From Ignavibacteriales bacterium (GTDB lineage Bacteria; Bacteroidota; Ignavibacteria; UBA10030): a stretch of DNA of 39,860 nt. Below, piece after piece: positions 1-8,460 of this stretch. The notes beneath the pieces are model-generated. The model saw only the letters and a list, made by a program, of their open reading frames with translations. It made no database searches and was not told the DNA's origin. A program made the position numbers and the translations under genes. The stretch is from contig JAPLFP010000295.1 of the NCBI GenBank assembly GCA_026390585.1, positions 1 through 39,860 of the forward strand, written 5' to 3'. Within the stretch, counting starts at the first letter, position 1; each line of letters begins with the position of its first letter.

Positions 1-36
1 TCGATGAACTGACCGCCACCGTCCATTTGCTTCCAT
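1..36 (-). CDS. possible 5' end of an unidentified gene (cut by window edge)
   Basis: On the minus strand an AGGAGG Shine-Dalgarno core (complement of 41-46) lies 4 bases before an ATG whose 12 codons (MEANGRWRSVHR) run off the window without a stop. A second ATG at 26-24 in another frame (MDGGGQFI) is 14 bases from the same site, so the true frame is uncertain. The product cannot be identified. It would lie downstream of the M4 peptidase gene on the same strand. The call rests mainly on the strong ribosome-binding site. Confidence 0.35.
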   Translation of the reverse strand, partial: MEANGRWRSVHR

Positions 37-123
37 CTGTCCTCCTTTACTTTACTTCTTGCTCTGGAGTTGAAGGTAGTTCCCCTCAACTCTAGATGCA
101 AAAAAGTGGGAGGACAAATGTCC
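37..123 (-). other. intergenic spacer with inverted repeat downstream of the M4 peptidase gene
   Basis: On the minus strand, GAGTTGA and TCAACTC form a 7-bp inverted repeat around a 12-base loop (plus-strand region about 70-95). No T-run follows the stem, so it is at best a weak terminator or an mRNA-end stabilising hairpin. The rest of the spacer holds only the ribosome-binding site of the possible next gene. Confidence 0.35.
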
Positions 124-3100
124 TTATTTCAAGAGTACCATCTTCTTCGACAAAACAGTGGCACTGCTTGAACCACTTGCTTCGAGTCTATAGATATACG
201 TGCCCGAAGCAACCTGTCGCCCTGTCTCGGTTGTTCCGTCCCATGAGGTTGAGTAGTGGCCGTTCGTGAGGTCGGAGTTGACGAGTGTTCGGACGAGCTG
301 TCCCAGAATGTCGTAAACCGCGAGGCGGACATGGCTCCTCAACGGTACATCATACTCAATCTTCGTCGAGGGATTGAACGGGTTTGGATAGTTGTCATGC
401 AAACGAAACTCAGTGGGAATATCCACTGACTCCGCACTACTCGCAACTTTCCCGCCTTGTATGAACCAGCGTGGATTGTAGAGAGCGACTTGGAACGGAG
501 CATATGTCAGTTTGCTCGTTGCTCCCTCAAAAAAGAGAAGTGCTTTCTGCGCCGGGCTTGAAAAACAGAGTTTGGCGTCGTCCGGAGAGAACGATGGCCG
601 CTCAGCGTCGATGATCGGCCCGTTTAGTGTGAATGAAGGAATGTTGAGCGCCTGAATCTGGCCCGTATTGAAATTGCCGACATAGGTGTCGAATTTGCCG
701 GTTGCGTCGACGTAATTGAATGCAATGAGATCCGGGTCCGTGTTGCTATAGCTGACGTTGCCAATACTCACGTTATTCGGCTGTGAACCGACAAGATTGT
801 AGATCTTGCCAGCCGAGAAATCGATTTCGTACATGCTCCAGTAGCTGACCTTTGTGCTCGTTCCGACATCGACCTGATTGAAGGCGTCGAATCCGATCTT
901 CGGTTTGTTCATGTTCGGCGACCATGACACAACATCGGGATACTGAATCGTCTGCACCTTGACGCCGCTCTGCGAACTCTCGGGATCCAGCGGGATTTTC
1001 GAAAGCTGATACTGCGGATTGCCATCGTAGATATACAAGTTTGCGTCGTTGGCATAGGCCGAGGCGATCGCCACATACTTTTCGTCGGGTGAGACAGAGG
1101 CGTTCCAGAGGTCGCCTGCTTGTTGGATCTTCAGCTGTTGGAAGACACTCACAGCCCCACTGGTGATATCGACGTATGCAAGCTGCCTGGACTGGTTAAT
1201 GAACCAGATCCGCTGGCCGCTGAGCCCGGTTGAAAGCTGGGCGCGATCGCCACTGACAGATCGCGCAGCTGCGCTGGCGCTACTGAACGTGGCCGCCTGT
1301 CCGGTCGAAGGATCATAGAGCCCTATCTGTCCGTTGTCGATCATGAAGGCGATGTATTGCTTCCCTCCGGACACCGGCGGAATATCGTTCCCGGTTGATC
1401 CGGTGCCGCTGCCGGTGGTTGCGGTGATCCCCACAGCTTCAAAAGCGGCATTGCAGGAAGCGACATCTGCACTCGTGATGCCTGATTGGCCAACGAGATC
1501 TGTCGCGGCCTGTGCCACGGCCTTGCGGCAATCGCCAAACTGGCTGTTTCGTGTCAGGTATTTAGTCAGTGCTCTATAATAGATAAGCTCCGCTTTGTTC
1601 CGACCGATCGCCATGATGACGTTGTATGCAGCCTTGTTTGGAATTCCACTATTCGCGTGGACTCCTCCGTTGTCGTCATTTGTGCCGACGTTTTGGTATT
1701 CGCTCATCGCCGCCGGCTGCGGAGAAACAACACTAGGGTTCTTTGGATTTGAAAGGTCACGCACAGCAGTCTTTCCTGTGCCGGCCTTAGTGATGTTTTC
1801 GCCCAATAAGTAGTTGGTTCTGTCAATCATGATGCCGAACACGTCTGCAAATGACTCGTTCAATGCACCGGATTGAGTTTGGTAGATAAGACCAGCGGAA
1901 TTCTGGATAACGCCGTGCGTCATCTCATGACCGGAAACATCCAGGGCACCAGCAAGGGGTTTGAAGAACTGATCACCATCTCCGTAGGCCATCAAACGAT
2001 CAGACCAATACGCATTGTCCATCCCTTTTCCGCCCTGTGTGACGTGAGTGATGGACATGATTGACGCGTCCTTATTATCGATGGCTTTTCGATTGTGCGT
2101 CGTTGTATAGTAGTCATACGCGACTTTCATGTTGTAATGTGCCGAAACCGCTGCCGGGTCAGACCACGTGTTGTTTGGTGACGTGTTGTGCGCAAGTTGT
2201 GTGTTTTGACCGAGGTCTTGGTTGTTCGCCGAGATGGTCAGGCCGCCGCCGGATGGATTGTCCGGCAATTGTGATTGGCCAGCATTCAGGTTCGGCAGGT
2301 CCCAGATCATGTAGTAGGTGCCAGCGCCATTGTTCCATACTCGCAGGCTTTGGTTGACATTGTTCAGATCTTTTGCAGTGGCGTCGGCGAACGAACCAGC
2401 GAGGACGGCGGATGCATGTGGCGGCTGGATGTTCAGTTCGCCAGAGATGACCGGTGCCTGAGCGTTGTGATTCGGCAGGAGAGTGCAATGACGCGCAATT
2501 CTGTTCAGTATACTGCCGTCCTGAGCGTCGATGATAAAGGAATACCATTCGACAAGGTTTGGATGGATGTTCACGTCATAACCAAGCCGAAAGGTCCCTT
2601 GTGGTGTTGGATAGAGAACCAGTTCTTCCGTCGGTCCGGCGATCCCGAGGAAGGAGGATGCTTCCGGAGAAAGAGGTTGGTATCTGCCTTCGGCTTTTAG
2701 ATTATTGACGACGAGTTGCAGAGCGGCCGTGGGGCTCTTCGCTGGGATCGTCTCAACACCGACAGGGGTCGGTTCGTAGGTGCCGTTAATGAGATACGCT
2801 GTCCCCTGGGCATTGAAATGAACGTAGAGATCTCTTCCCCAAACGGGCACTCCACGATACACTTGCTGAAACCGCACATGCTCATAGGAGAGCTCATCCC
2901 GATTTGAACTCATCAGCGACAATTCTTCCGCAGGATTGTTCAGTCGTAGGAGGGCCGACTGCGCTTTCAAGATCGCGACAGCCAGTTCAGCATTCGTCCG
3001 GGCCTGCTTTCGAAGTGTCAGTCCGTTTTGCCCGGAATTCAATTCTCCTTCCAACCATCGAACCGTGCCATTTGGCGATCGTTGAATCTTCATCAGAGGA

Positions 3101-3369
3101 TTTGATTGTTGCCCTCCCTGCAGAAGCATGGCTGGCGATGCTGTACCGAGTGGAACCTTTTGCCCTGTGCCGACGACGCGGGCGGCAGAAAGGAGGTTCG
3201 AACCGTGATTGGCCTGGAGGTACTCCTGAATCGACTTGTACGTCGGTATGGATGAAGCATCAAGACCTGAGAGAGGTTGGGGGTCGCCCTGCCGCTTCTG
3301 GGACGTACTTGTCGAAGCAAGTAAAGTGATAGCGATGCAGAGGAACACAAATCGACGCGCAATGCTCAT
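124..3369 (-). CDS. secreted M4 (thermolysin-like) zinc metallopeptidase with T9SS sorting domain
   Basis: This predicted 1081-residue exported protease starts with a signal peptide (Arg-Arg, then a hydrophobic stretch ending near STSTSQ). An FTP/PepSY-type propeptide region follows (about 40-300). The M4 catalytic domain has HEMTH at about 481-485 (zinc ligands and catalytic Glu), the third ligand Glu in NESFAD at about 505, and the transition-state His in GGVHANSG at about 570. Residues about 670-980 carry repeats such as SPDEKY, SWSPN and SFSPDD, typical of a TolB/PD40-like beta-propeller. The last ~90 residues are a type IX sorting/FlgD-like domain with NYPNPFNPST and end in KKMVLLK. I chose the ATG at 3369 rather than 3414 because it has GGAGG 7 bases upstream and begins the signal peptide directly. 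Family knowledge implies export by Sec, transfer across the outer membrane by T9SS and self-cleavage of the propeptide. The substrate is unknown. Confidence 0.93.
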   Translation of the reverse strand: MSIARRFVFLCIAITLLASTSTSQKRQGDPQPLSGLDASSIPTYKSIQEYLQANHGSNLLSAARVVGTGQKVPLGTASPAMLLQGGQQSNPLMKIQRSPNGTVRWLEGELNSGQNGLTLRKQARTNAELAVAILKAQSALLRLNNPAEELSLMSSNRDELSYEHVRFQQVYRGVPVWGRDLYVHFNAQGTAYLINGTYEPTPVGVETIPAKSPTAALQLVVNNLKAEGRYQPLSPEASSFLGIAGPTEELVLYPTPQGTFRLGYDVNIHPNLVEWYSFIIDAQDGSILNRIARHCTLLPNHNAQAPVISGELNIQPPHASAVLAGSFADATAKDLNNVNQSLRVWNNGAGTYYMIWDLPNLNAGQSQLPDNPSGGGLTISANNQDLGQNTQLAHNTSPNNTWSDPAAVSAHYNMKVAYDYYTTTHNRKAIDNKDASIMSITHVTQGGKGMDNAYWSDRLMAYGDGDQFFKPLAGALDVSGHEMTHGVIQNSAGLIYQTQSGALNESFADVFGIMIDRTNYLLGENITKAGTGKTAVRDLSNPKNPSVVSPQPAAMSEYQNVGTNDDNGGVHANSGIPNKAAYNVIMAIGRNKAELIYYRALTKYLTRNSQFGDCRKAVAQAATDLVGQSGITSADVASCNAAFEAVGITATTGSGTGSTGNDIPPVSGGKQYIAFMIDNGQIGLYDPSTGQAATFSSASAAARSVSGDRAQLSTGLSGQRIWFINQSRQLAYVDITSGAVSVFQQLKIQQAGDLWNASVSPDEKYVAIASAYANDANLYIYDGNPQYQLSKIPLDPESSQSGVKVQTIQYPDVVSWSPNMNKPKIGFDAFNQVDVGTSTKVSYWSMYEIDFSAGKIYNLVGSQPNNVSIGNVSYSNTDPDLIAFNYVDATGKFDTYVGNFNTGQIQALNIPSFTLNGPIIDAERPSFSPDDAKLCFSSPAQKALLFFEGATSKLTYAPFQVALYNPRWFIQGGKVASSAESVDIPTEFRLHDNYPNPFNPSTKIEYDVPLRSHVRLAVYDILGQLVRTLVNSDLTNGHYSTSWDGTTETGRQVASGTYIYRLEASGSSSATVLSKKMVLLK

Positions 3370-3441
3370 GGAAACGCCTCCTTCGATGAAGTGGTGGTAA
3401 GGTGAAAAAATCAAAAGAGAATTCTTTGTATGAAGAAAAGA

Positions 3442-3939
3442 TTAGCGATCTCGAGTGATGATGCCGCGGCAAGTGCTATAAATCCGCTGAACAGGGGTGA
3501 GGTCGGACGCCATGGCACTCGATTTTGCCCAAGAGACTCGATGCACTTTTCCATTCGCTGACACGGTCATGAACTGTGTCATGTTCCCGGTTCCAGAAGA
3601 ATCGATTTCGAAAAAGTGTCCGTCCGCGATGCTATTCCACAGCTCGCGGAATTGAGTCGCTTTGAGTTTCGAAACCCGCTGGGAGTTCTCTTCAGCCCTG
3701 GTTCCGCGCCAGGTAAAAACTGAACCTGAACTGTCAACGGTGAATCCATTCCATTCCCCCGTAAATCCACCGCCTTCTCCTATTACCAGGCGGAGATCGC
3801 TTGGGACAGAAATGTCGCTATGGGAGTCAGATCTTGAGGAGTCGTACGAATGACAGGAGAGAATTGTTAAAACTGAGAAGACGCAGAGCAACTTCGTGGA
3901 TGAGGTGAAGAAAGCTTGCTCTCTTTCAGAAATCTGCAT
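3442..3939 (-). CDS. hypothetical protein, putative lipoprotein
   Basis: This 165-residue protein is not recognised. After a short polar N-terminus there is a hydrophobic stretch (about 16-28) ending in ILSC, a near-match to a lipobox, so Cys29 could be lipidated after signal peptidase II cleavage. The Leu at -2 is less usual. The mature part is Ser/Asp-rich at first, then a small soluble domain with no motif I can name (VIGEGGGFTGEW, VSANGKVHRVSW). The start ATG has only a weak purine-rich site upstream. A promoter-like pair lies about 45-70 bases upstream. The gene is 72 bases ahead of the M4 peptidase gene on the same strand, so co-transcription is possible, but no functional link is visible. 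Confidence 0.7.
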   Translation of the reverse strand: MQISEREQAFFTSSTKLLCVFSVLTILSCHSYDSSRSDSHSDISVPSDLRLVIGEGGGFTGEWNGFTVDSSGSVFTWRGTRAEENSQRVSKLKATQFRELWNSIADGHFFEIDSSGTGNMTQFMTVSANGKVHRVSWAKSSAMASDLTPVQRIYSTCRGIITRDR

Positions 3940-3981
3940 TTTTCTCGTTTTGTGGAATTTGTGGTGGGAAGTTCTATCATC

Positions 3982-4010
3982 ATATTACCGAAAGTGAGAA
4001 CAACAATCAA
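3982..4010 (-). promoter_or_regulatory. sigma70-like promoter for the putative lipoprotein gene
   Basis: Read on the minus strand, TTGATT (4010-4005) and TAATAT (3987-3982) are separated by exactly 17 bases. Transcription would start near 3975, giving a leader of about 36 bases. The call is by consensus only. The rest of the 192-base spacer 3940-4131 shows nothing else I can name. Confidence 0.5.
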
Positions 4011-4131
4011 GTCAAAAATGGGAATCCTTGTCAAGAGAAATTCAAATACTTGTTACTGGCAGCCAATTTGTGGTTCGCCACCGAACGACCATTCTTTGTG
4101 TTGACTGAGGGATAGGTAGGATCGCTGACCA

Positions 4132-5439
4132 TCAATACGGATAGAAGACATAGAACATCAGCGATAGCGCCGCAAGCACCCACAACCCCGGCTTTACCTC
4201 GCTAACTCTCCCGCCGAGAATCTTAAAAAGCGGGTACAGCAGAAATCCTGCCGTCATCCCGATGCCGATGTTGTACGTGAAGCTCATCATGACCACGATG
4301 CTGAAAACCGGGAGAACTTCCGAGTAGTCGTCAAACTTCAGGCGCGTAATTGGCGCGATCATCATCGCTCCGACGATGATCAACGAGGGGCCATATGCGA
4401 AGGAAGGCACAGCAGAAAGAAATGGAGCGAGGAACAATGCCATCAGAAACAGGAGAGCCACGACCACGGCCGTCAGGCCTGTCTTGCCGCCGGCTGCAAT
4501 CCCTGTTGCCGACTCAATGTATGCGCCGGTGGTCGTCGTGCCGAGTAGTGAGGCGACGACCGTGCTGACGGCATCAGTCATCATCGGTTTTTCGATGTCG
4601 GGGAGATTTCCTTTTTCATCGAGAAGATTCGCGCGCACTCCGAGTGCGATAAGCGTGCCAAGAGTATCAAGAAATGCCATTACAAAAATCGTGAGAATGA
4701 CTGAAAACAATCCCCAACTCAATGCCCCAACGATATCGAGCTTGAGGAAGATCGGGCTGAGGTCAGGTGGCATACTCACCCATCGGTCGGGAAGAGGCGT
4801 GACGCCTGAGACGAACCCGATCACCGTAACAGTGAGGATGCCGATCAGAATCGCTCCGTTAACCCGCCTGATCAAAAGAAAACCGATAAGAAGGAATCCG
4901 AGGATCGCCAGCAGCACCGTTGTTTGATGGAAGTTGCCGACGTGAACCGGAGCCCCTTCCACGCCGAGGCGTACGATGCCTGTCTCATTCAATCCGATGA
5001 AACTGAGAAACAAACCGATCCCCACGGTAAGACCTATCTTGAGCGATTCCGGAATGGCATCCGCAAGCCAGCTTCGAACCTTCAGGAGAGTCAGAATCGC
5101 GAAGACAATCCCGCTGATGAAAATCGCCCCCAGAGCCGTCTCCCAGCTGTAGCCCATGACCTTCACGACGGTGAAAGCGATAAAGGCGTTTTCTCCCATA
5201 TACGGGGCAATCGCGAAGGGACGGTTTGCATACAATCCCATCAGGAGAGTTCCAAACGACGCGCTTACAATCGTCGCCACCATCGACGCCCCAAAGGGCA
5301 TTCCGGCTGCTTCGAGTATTTTCGGGTTGACGACGATGATATACGCCATCGTAACAAACGTAGTCAGGCCGGCGAGAATTTCCTGCCTGATGGTCGAACC
5401 AAGTTGTTCGAGTTTGAAAAATGTGGAAAGGGAAATCAT
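4132..5439 (-). CDS. NCS2-family (AzgA/PbuG-like) purine permease
   Basis: This 435-residue polytopic inner-membrane protein is very likely a proton-coupled importer of adenine, guanine or hypoxanthine. It has many hydrophobic segments and family landmarks: the N-terminal block EILAGLTTFVTMAYIIVVNP, the MGENAFIAF and MGYSWETALGAIFISG region (about 85-120), and the substrate-site region AYIESATGIAAGGKTGLTA in the second half (about 310-330). Length fits the AzgA-type branch (about 430-450). The start at 5439 (MISLSTFF) is preferred to the ATG at 5511. It fits the family N-terminus, and a promoter-like pair at 5493-5521 would place transcription initiation downstream of 5511. Its ribosome-binding site is weak. 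I looked for a purine riboswitch in the short leader and saw none. Exact base specificity cannot be read from the sequence. Confidence 0.9.
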   Translation of the reverse strand: MISLSTFFKLEQLGSTIRQEILAGLTTFVTMAYIIVVNPKILEAAGMPFGASMVATIVSASFGTLLMGLYANRPFAIAPYMGENAFIAFTVVKVMGYSWETALGAIFISGIVFAILTLLKVRSWLADAIPESLKIGLTVGIGLFLSFIGLNETGIVRLGVEGAPVHVGNFHQTTVLLAILGFLLIGFLLIRRVNGAILIGILTVTVIGFVSGVTPLPDRWVSMPPDLSPIFLKLDIVGALSWGLFSVILTIFVMAFLDTLGTLIALGVRANLLDEKGNLPDIEKPMMTDAVSTVVASLLGTTTTGAYIESATGIAAGGKTGLTAVVVALLFLMALFLAPFLSAVPSFAYGPSLIIVGAMMIAPITRLKFDDYSEVLPVFSIVVMMSFTYNIGIGMTAGFLLYPLFKILGGRVSEVKPGLWVLAALSLMFYVFYPY

Positions 5440-5492
5440 GTCGTTTTTATTCCGGGGTAGATGGAGAAGGGATACGCGGCAACAGATGGAAG

Positions 5493-5521
5493 AATATAGA
5501 CCAAGACCCATTGAGAAGCAA
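5493..5521 (-). promoter_or_regulatory. sigma70-like promoter for the purine permease gene
   Basis: On the minus strand, TTGCTT (5521-5516) and TATATT (5498-5493) are 17 bases apart. Initiation near 5486 would leave a leader of about 47 bases before the chosen start at 5439 and would exclude the upstream ATG at 5511. The call is by consensus only. Confidence 0.45.
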
Positions 5522-5576
5522 GAACCCGAGGGTTGATGGGCTCAAGCGACCCTTAGAATCTGTCCCTCTTTTTTGC

Positions 5577-5582
5577 TATAAT
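5577..5582 (+). promoter_or_regulatory. perfect -10 box just ahead of glnE
   Basis: TATAAT ends 7 bases before the glnE ATG at 5590, so the expected transcription start falls at or next to the initiation codon. The best -35 candidate (TTAGAA, 5553-5558, 18-base spacer) is poor. No Shine-Dalgarno site exists between the box and the ATG, which is the arrangement of a leaderless mRNA. Confidence 0.5.
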
Positions 5583-5589
5583 CAAAGCT

Positions 5590-8460
5590 ATGGTAGGCAC
5601 CGAGCCAAGGCATAACGACACCCCCTCAACAGAAGAAGAACTCTATGTTGCGGTCGGGGCCCTCGTCGCTGATGCGGCCCTGTCGCCTCCGCTCGTCTTG
5701 AAGCAGCTCAGGGCTGATGTGCGAACGACTGCCCATTCCCGCCGTGCACTCACCAATTTCCATCGCTTTCTGATGACAGGTTTTTCATCGTCCTGGCTCC
5801 GCGATTTCAACGAGCATCACCTCCTTCAACAGATTCTCCTTGAGCTCTTTTCTCAATCCCAATTCCTGGCAGATATTCTTGTTCGGAACCCCGAGCTGTT
5901 TCGTTGGCTCACCTCCTCAAACGTCCTGCAAGTCACGAAAACTGACACACGCTATCGGGAAGAGGTTGCAGAAGCGATCGGGCTATTTCAGCGTGCGGAA
6001 AAGAAACTTGACTCACTGAAGCGTTTTCAGCGACGCGAGTTGCTGCGAATCGGAGCACGACAGATCCTGAAGGAGGCGGATGTAGCAACGACATCCTCAG
6101 AGCTGTCCGCCTTGGCAGATTCCATCATCGGGGCAGTACTGGGTTTGGCGTACGCTCATGTCGCCGAATCAACGCAAATCGCTGATCAAGGGGAACTAGC
6201 TGTCATTGGTCTCGGAAAACTCGGCGGAGGCGAGCTCAATTTCAGTTCTGACATCGATCTGATGTTTGTGTATGAAAAAGACGGACCCTTGGAGGGATCA
6301 GCGGGAAGGCTTGGTACAGTTCACGAGTACTATGTCAGGGTCGCGGAATTCGTTGTGCGCCGCCTGAGCGAGCACACTGGTGAGGGGCACCTTTATAGAG
6401 TCGACATGCGACTGCGGCCTGACGGCGGTTCGGGTCCGCTCGCAATGTCCCGCTCAGCATACTCCGCTTACTATGAAGCGCGTGGCGAAGCTTGGGAGCG
6501 TCAGATGTTGCTTAAGGCGAGGGTGGTTGCGGGAAACAAAAGGGTGGGTGAGCAATGGGTGTCGGACCTTGAACCTTTTGTCTTTCCGAAAACACTGCTG
6601 ACCAGCCCGCTTGATGAAATAGCACGTATCAAGACGAAGATCGAAGCGAAAATTGGAGATGCCACAAATGTCAAATTGGGACGCGGAGGAATCCGGGATG
6701 TCGAGTTCTCCGTTCAGGCACTCCAACTTCTCAACGGAGGTGCCAACGCCGGCATTCGCCATCGCTCGACAGTTGCAGCGATTCGCAGCCTTGTCACCTC
6801 GCGACATCTCAAAGAGCGCGAAGGGAAAGATCTTGAATCTGCGTATCACTTTCTGAGAACAGTCGAAGACCGCCTTCAATTGTTGCACGGTTTGCAGAAG
6901 CACTCACTGCCAGAATCGGTCGAAGAACGCACGATTCTTGCTCGCCAGTTGGGCTACAGATCCGCAAATAGCTTTTCGCTCGATCTAAGAAAGCATCAAT
7001 CAAGAATCCGGGCGGTGTATCTTTCAGTTTTTGGCGAAAGGAAATCCGGGAAGCGAAAGAGCCCGCTCTCTTCGATGGAATCGCTGCTCGAATCTCGGAA
7101 ACTCCGAACATTCGGCTTTGCGGAGACTGTCGATTCCAGAAAACGGATACTGGAGATCATTGCCCTACTTCCAGAACTACGTGAGCCCGATCAACTCCGC
7201 CCCCTGCTCGGGATCATCCGAAGTCATGGCGCTCCTGATTGGTGTATTGAGAACCTTCTGCTTGTCGCCGCATACGTTCCCATCAGGCGATCCCTTCAGC
7301 AAGTGCTTTCAAACGCGGGGGCTCGCGACCTCTTGATTCTACTGTGCTCCAGGACGTCCAGATTCGCCGGAGTCTTGGCGCGGGAACCGCTTCTGTTCGA
7401 ATCGATGGTCGGGCGACCGGAGGATCTTTTTTCCCCAGGAATCGGATGGGAATTCCTCAAGCACTCTGACCTTGTCCGGTTTCGAGTCTACAATGAGTTC
7501 AAGGCGATTGTCAGATTCCTGGTGGGAGAGACAGGGGTCCATGAGTTCACTGCCGAAGTGAGCAAACTTGCAGAAAGAATTGTCCAGGAGACGTTCGACA
7601 ACGTTGTGGAGGAGATCCCGAATGCGCGCGGTATTCCGCTCGCCCTGCTGGCGTTGGGGAAGCTTGGCGGGGGTGAGATCTCCGTCGGGTCCGATCTTGA
7701 TGTTGTGCTACTCTACAAGGAGGGAGTTGGAGCGAATCACGCGAGGACTGCGGTTGCTGTCGGCCGGCGACTGAGTGAAAAGTTGGAAGGCGTGTATGAA
7801 ATTGACTATAGACTTCGCCCGGAAGGGAAGAGTTCTCCCTTGGCCACAGAATATGAGTACTACAAGAAGTATCTCGTCGATCGCGCTTCATTCTGGGAAC
7901 GGCAGTCGCTTATCAAGGCAAGGGTCGTTGTGGGTGTCAAGCCCTTCGCGACAGATGTTACTCGTCATCTGAGGGAATTCGTCTTCGAAGCTCCGATGCC
8001 CAAACACTGGAACCAAGATGTCCTCGCCATGCGGCAGAAGATGATCCGTGAACATTCAAGAAAAGACAAGAATGTCGATCTGAAAGCCGGAAAAGGAGGA
8101 TTGGCAGATCTCGAATTCCTGATCCAGTCCCTGCAACTCCAAAATGGTCGTGGACATCCCCGCCTTGTTCAGGTAAATACATTCGACGCCGTGACGGAAA
8201 TCCTGCGGGAAAGGATTCTAAGAAAGAGCGATTCGACGAAAGCTGAAAAGAACCTCGTCTTTCTCCGGCGTTTGGAAGCGCACACGAGGATGAATTCAGA
8301 GACGACGGACTTCAGCTTGCCGCCGATTGGCCCACGTTTGCGAGCCATTGCTGCTGCCATGAGCGCGCCTTCGCCCGCTGCGCTTCTCAGAGTGGTCAAC
8401 AACGTGCGACGGGAAAATCATACACTATTCACGAACGTTCTCCAAACACTTCTCACATGA
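5590..8460 (+). CDS. glnE: bifunctional glutamine synthetase adenylyltransferase/deadenylyltransferase (GlnE)
   Basis: The 956-residue protein is full length for the family (E. coli about 946). GlnE adds and removes AMP on a tyrosine of glutamine synthetase, under PII control in known systems. Two nucleotidyltransferase halves are visible. The N-terminal, deadenylylating half has GLGKLGGGELNFSSDIDLMF at about 206-226 with the metal-binding DxD. The C-terminal, adenylylating half has ALGKLGGGE at about 687 followed by GSDLDVVLLY, also with DxD. Each half is followed by the RxDxRLRPxG-type block (VDMRLRPDGGSGPLA; IDYRLRPEGKSSPLA) and by a GlnD-like helical region (KLGRGGIRDVEF; KAGKGGLADLEF). 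The ATG has no ribosome-binding site but a -10 box 7 bases upstream. Its stop overlaps the next start as ATGA, so the two genes are translationally coupled. No glnA or glnB is in this window. Confidence 0.95.
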   Translation: MVGTEPRHNDTPSTEEELYVAVGALVADAALSPPLVLKQLRADVRTTAHSRRALTNFHRFLMTGFSSSWLRDFNEHHLLQQILLELFSQSQFLADILVRNPELFRWLTSSNVLQVTKTDTRYREEVAEAIGLFQRAEKKLDSLKRFQRRELLRIGARQILKEADVATTSSELSALADSIIGAVLGLAYAHVAESTQIADQGELAVIGLGKLGGGELNFSSDIDLMFVYEKDGPLEGSAGRLGTVHEYYVRVAEFVVRRLSEHTGEGHLYRVDMRLRPDGGSGPLAMSRSAYSAYYEARGEAWERQMLLKARVVAGNKRVGEQWVSDLEPFVFPKTLLTSPLDEIARIKTKIEAKIGDATNVKLGRGGIRDVEFSVQALQLLNGGANAGIRHRSTVAAIRSLVTSRHLKEREGKDLESAYHFLRTVEDRLQLLHGLQKHSLPESVEERTILARQLGYRSANSFSLDLRKHQSRIRAVYLSVFGERKSGKRKSPLSSMESLLESRKLRTFGFAETVDSRKRILEIIALLPELREPDQLRPLLGIIRSHGAPDWCIENLLLVAAYVPIRRSLQQVLSNAGARDLLILLCSRTSRFAGVLAREPLLFESMVGRPEDLFSPGIGWEFLKHSDLVRFRVYNEFKAIVRFLVGETGVHEFTAEVSKLAERIVQETFDNVVEEIPNARGIPLALLALGKLGGGEISVGSDLDVVLLYKEGVGANHARTAVAVGRRLSEKLEGVYEIDYRLRPEGKSSPLATEYEYYKKYLVDRASFWERQSLIKARVVVGVKPFATDVTRHLREFVFEAPMPKHWNQDVLAMRQKMIREHSRKDKNVDLKAGKGGLADLEFLIQSLQLQNGRGHPRLVQVNTFDAVTEILRERILRKSDSTKAEKNLVFLRRLEAHTRMNSETTDFSLPPIGPRLRAIAAAMSAPSPAALLRVVNNVRRENHTLFTNVLQTLLT

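Noticed and set aside
5440-5589. Purine riboswitch ahead of the NCS2 permease
   Set aside because: The leader is short and lacks the three-way junction and conserved loop pattern expected for a purine aptamer.
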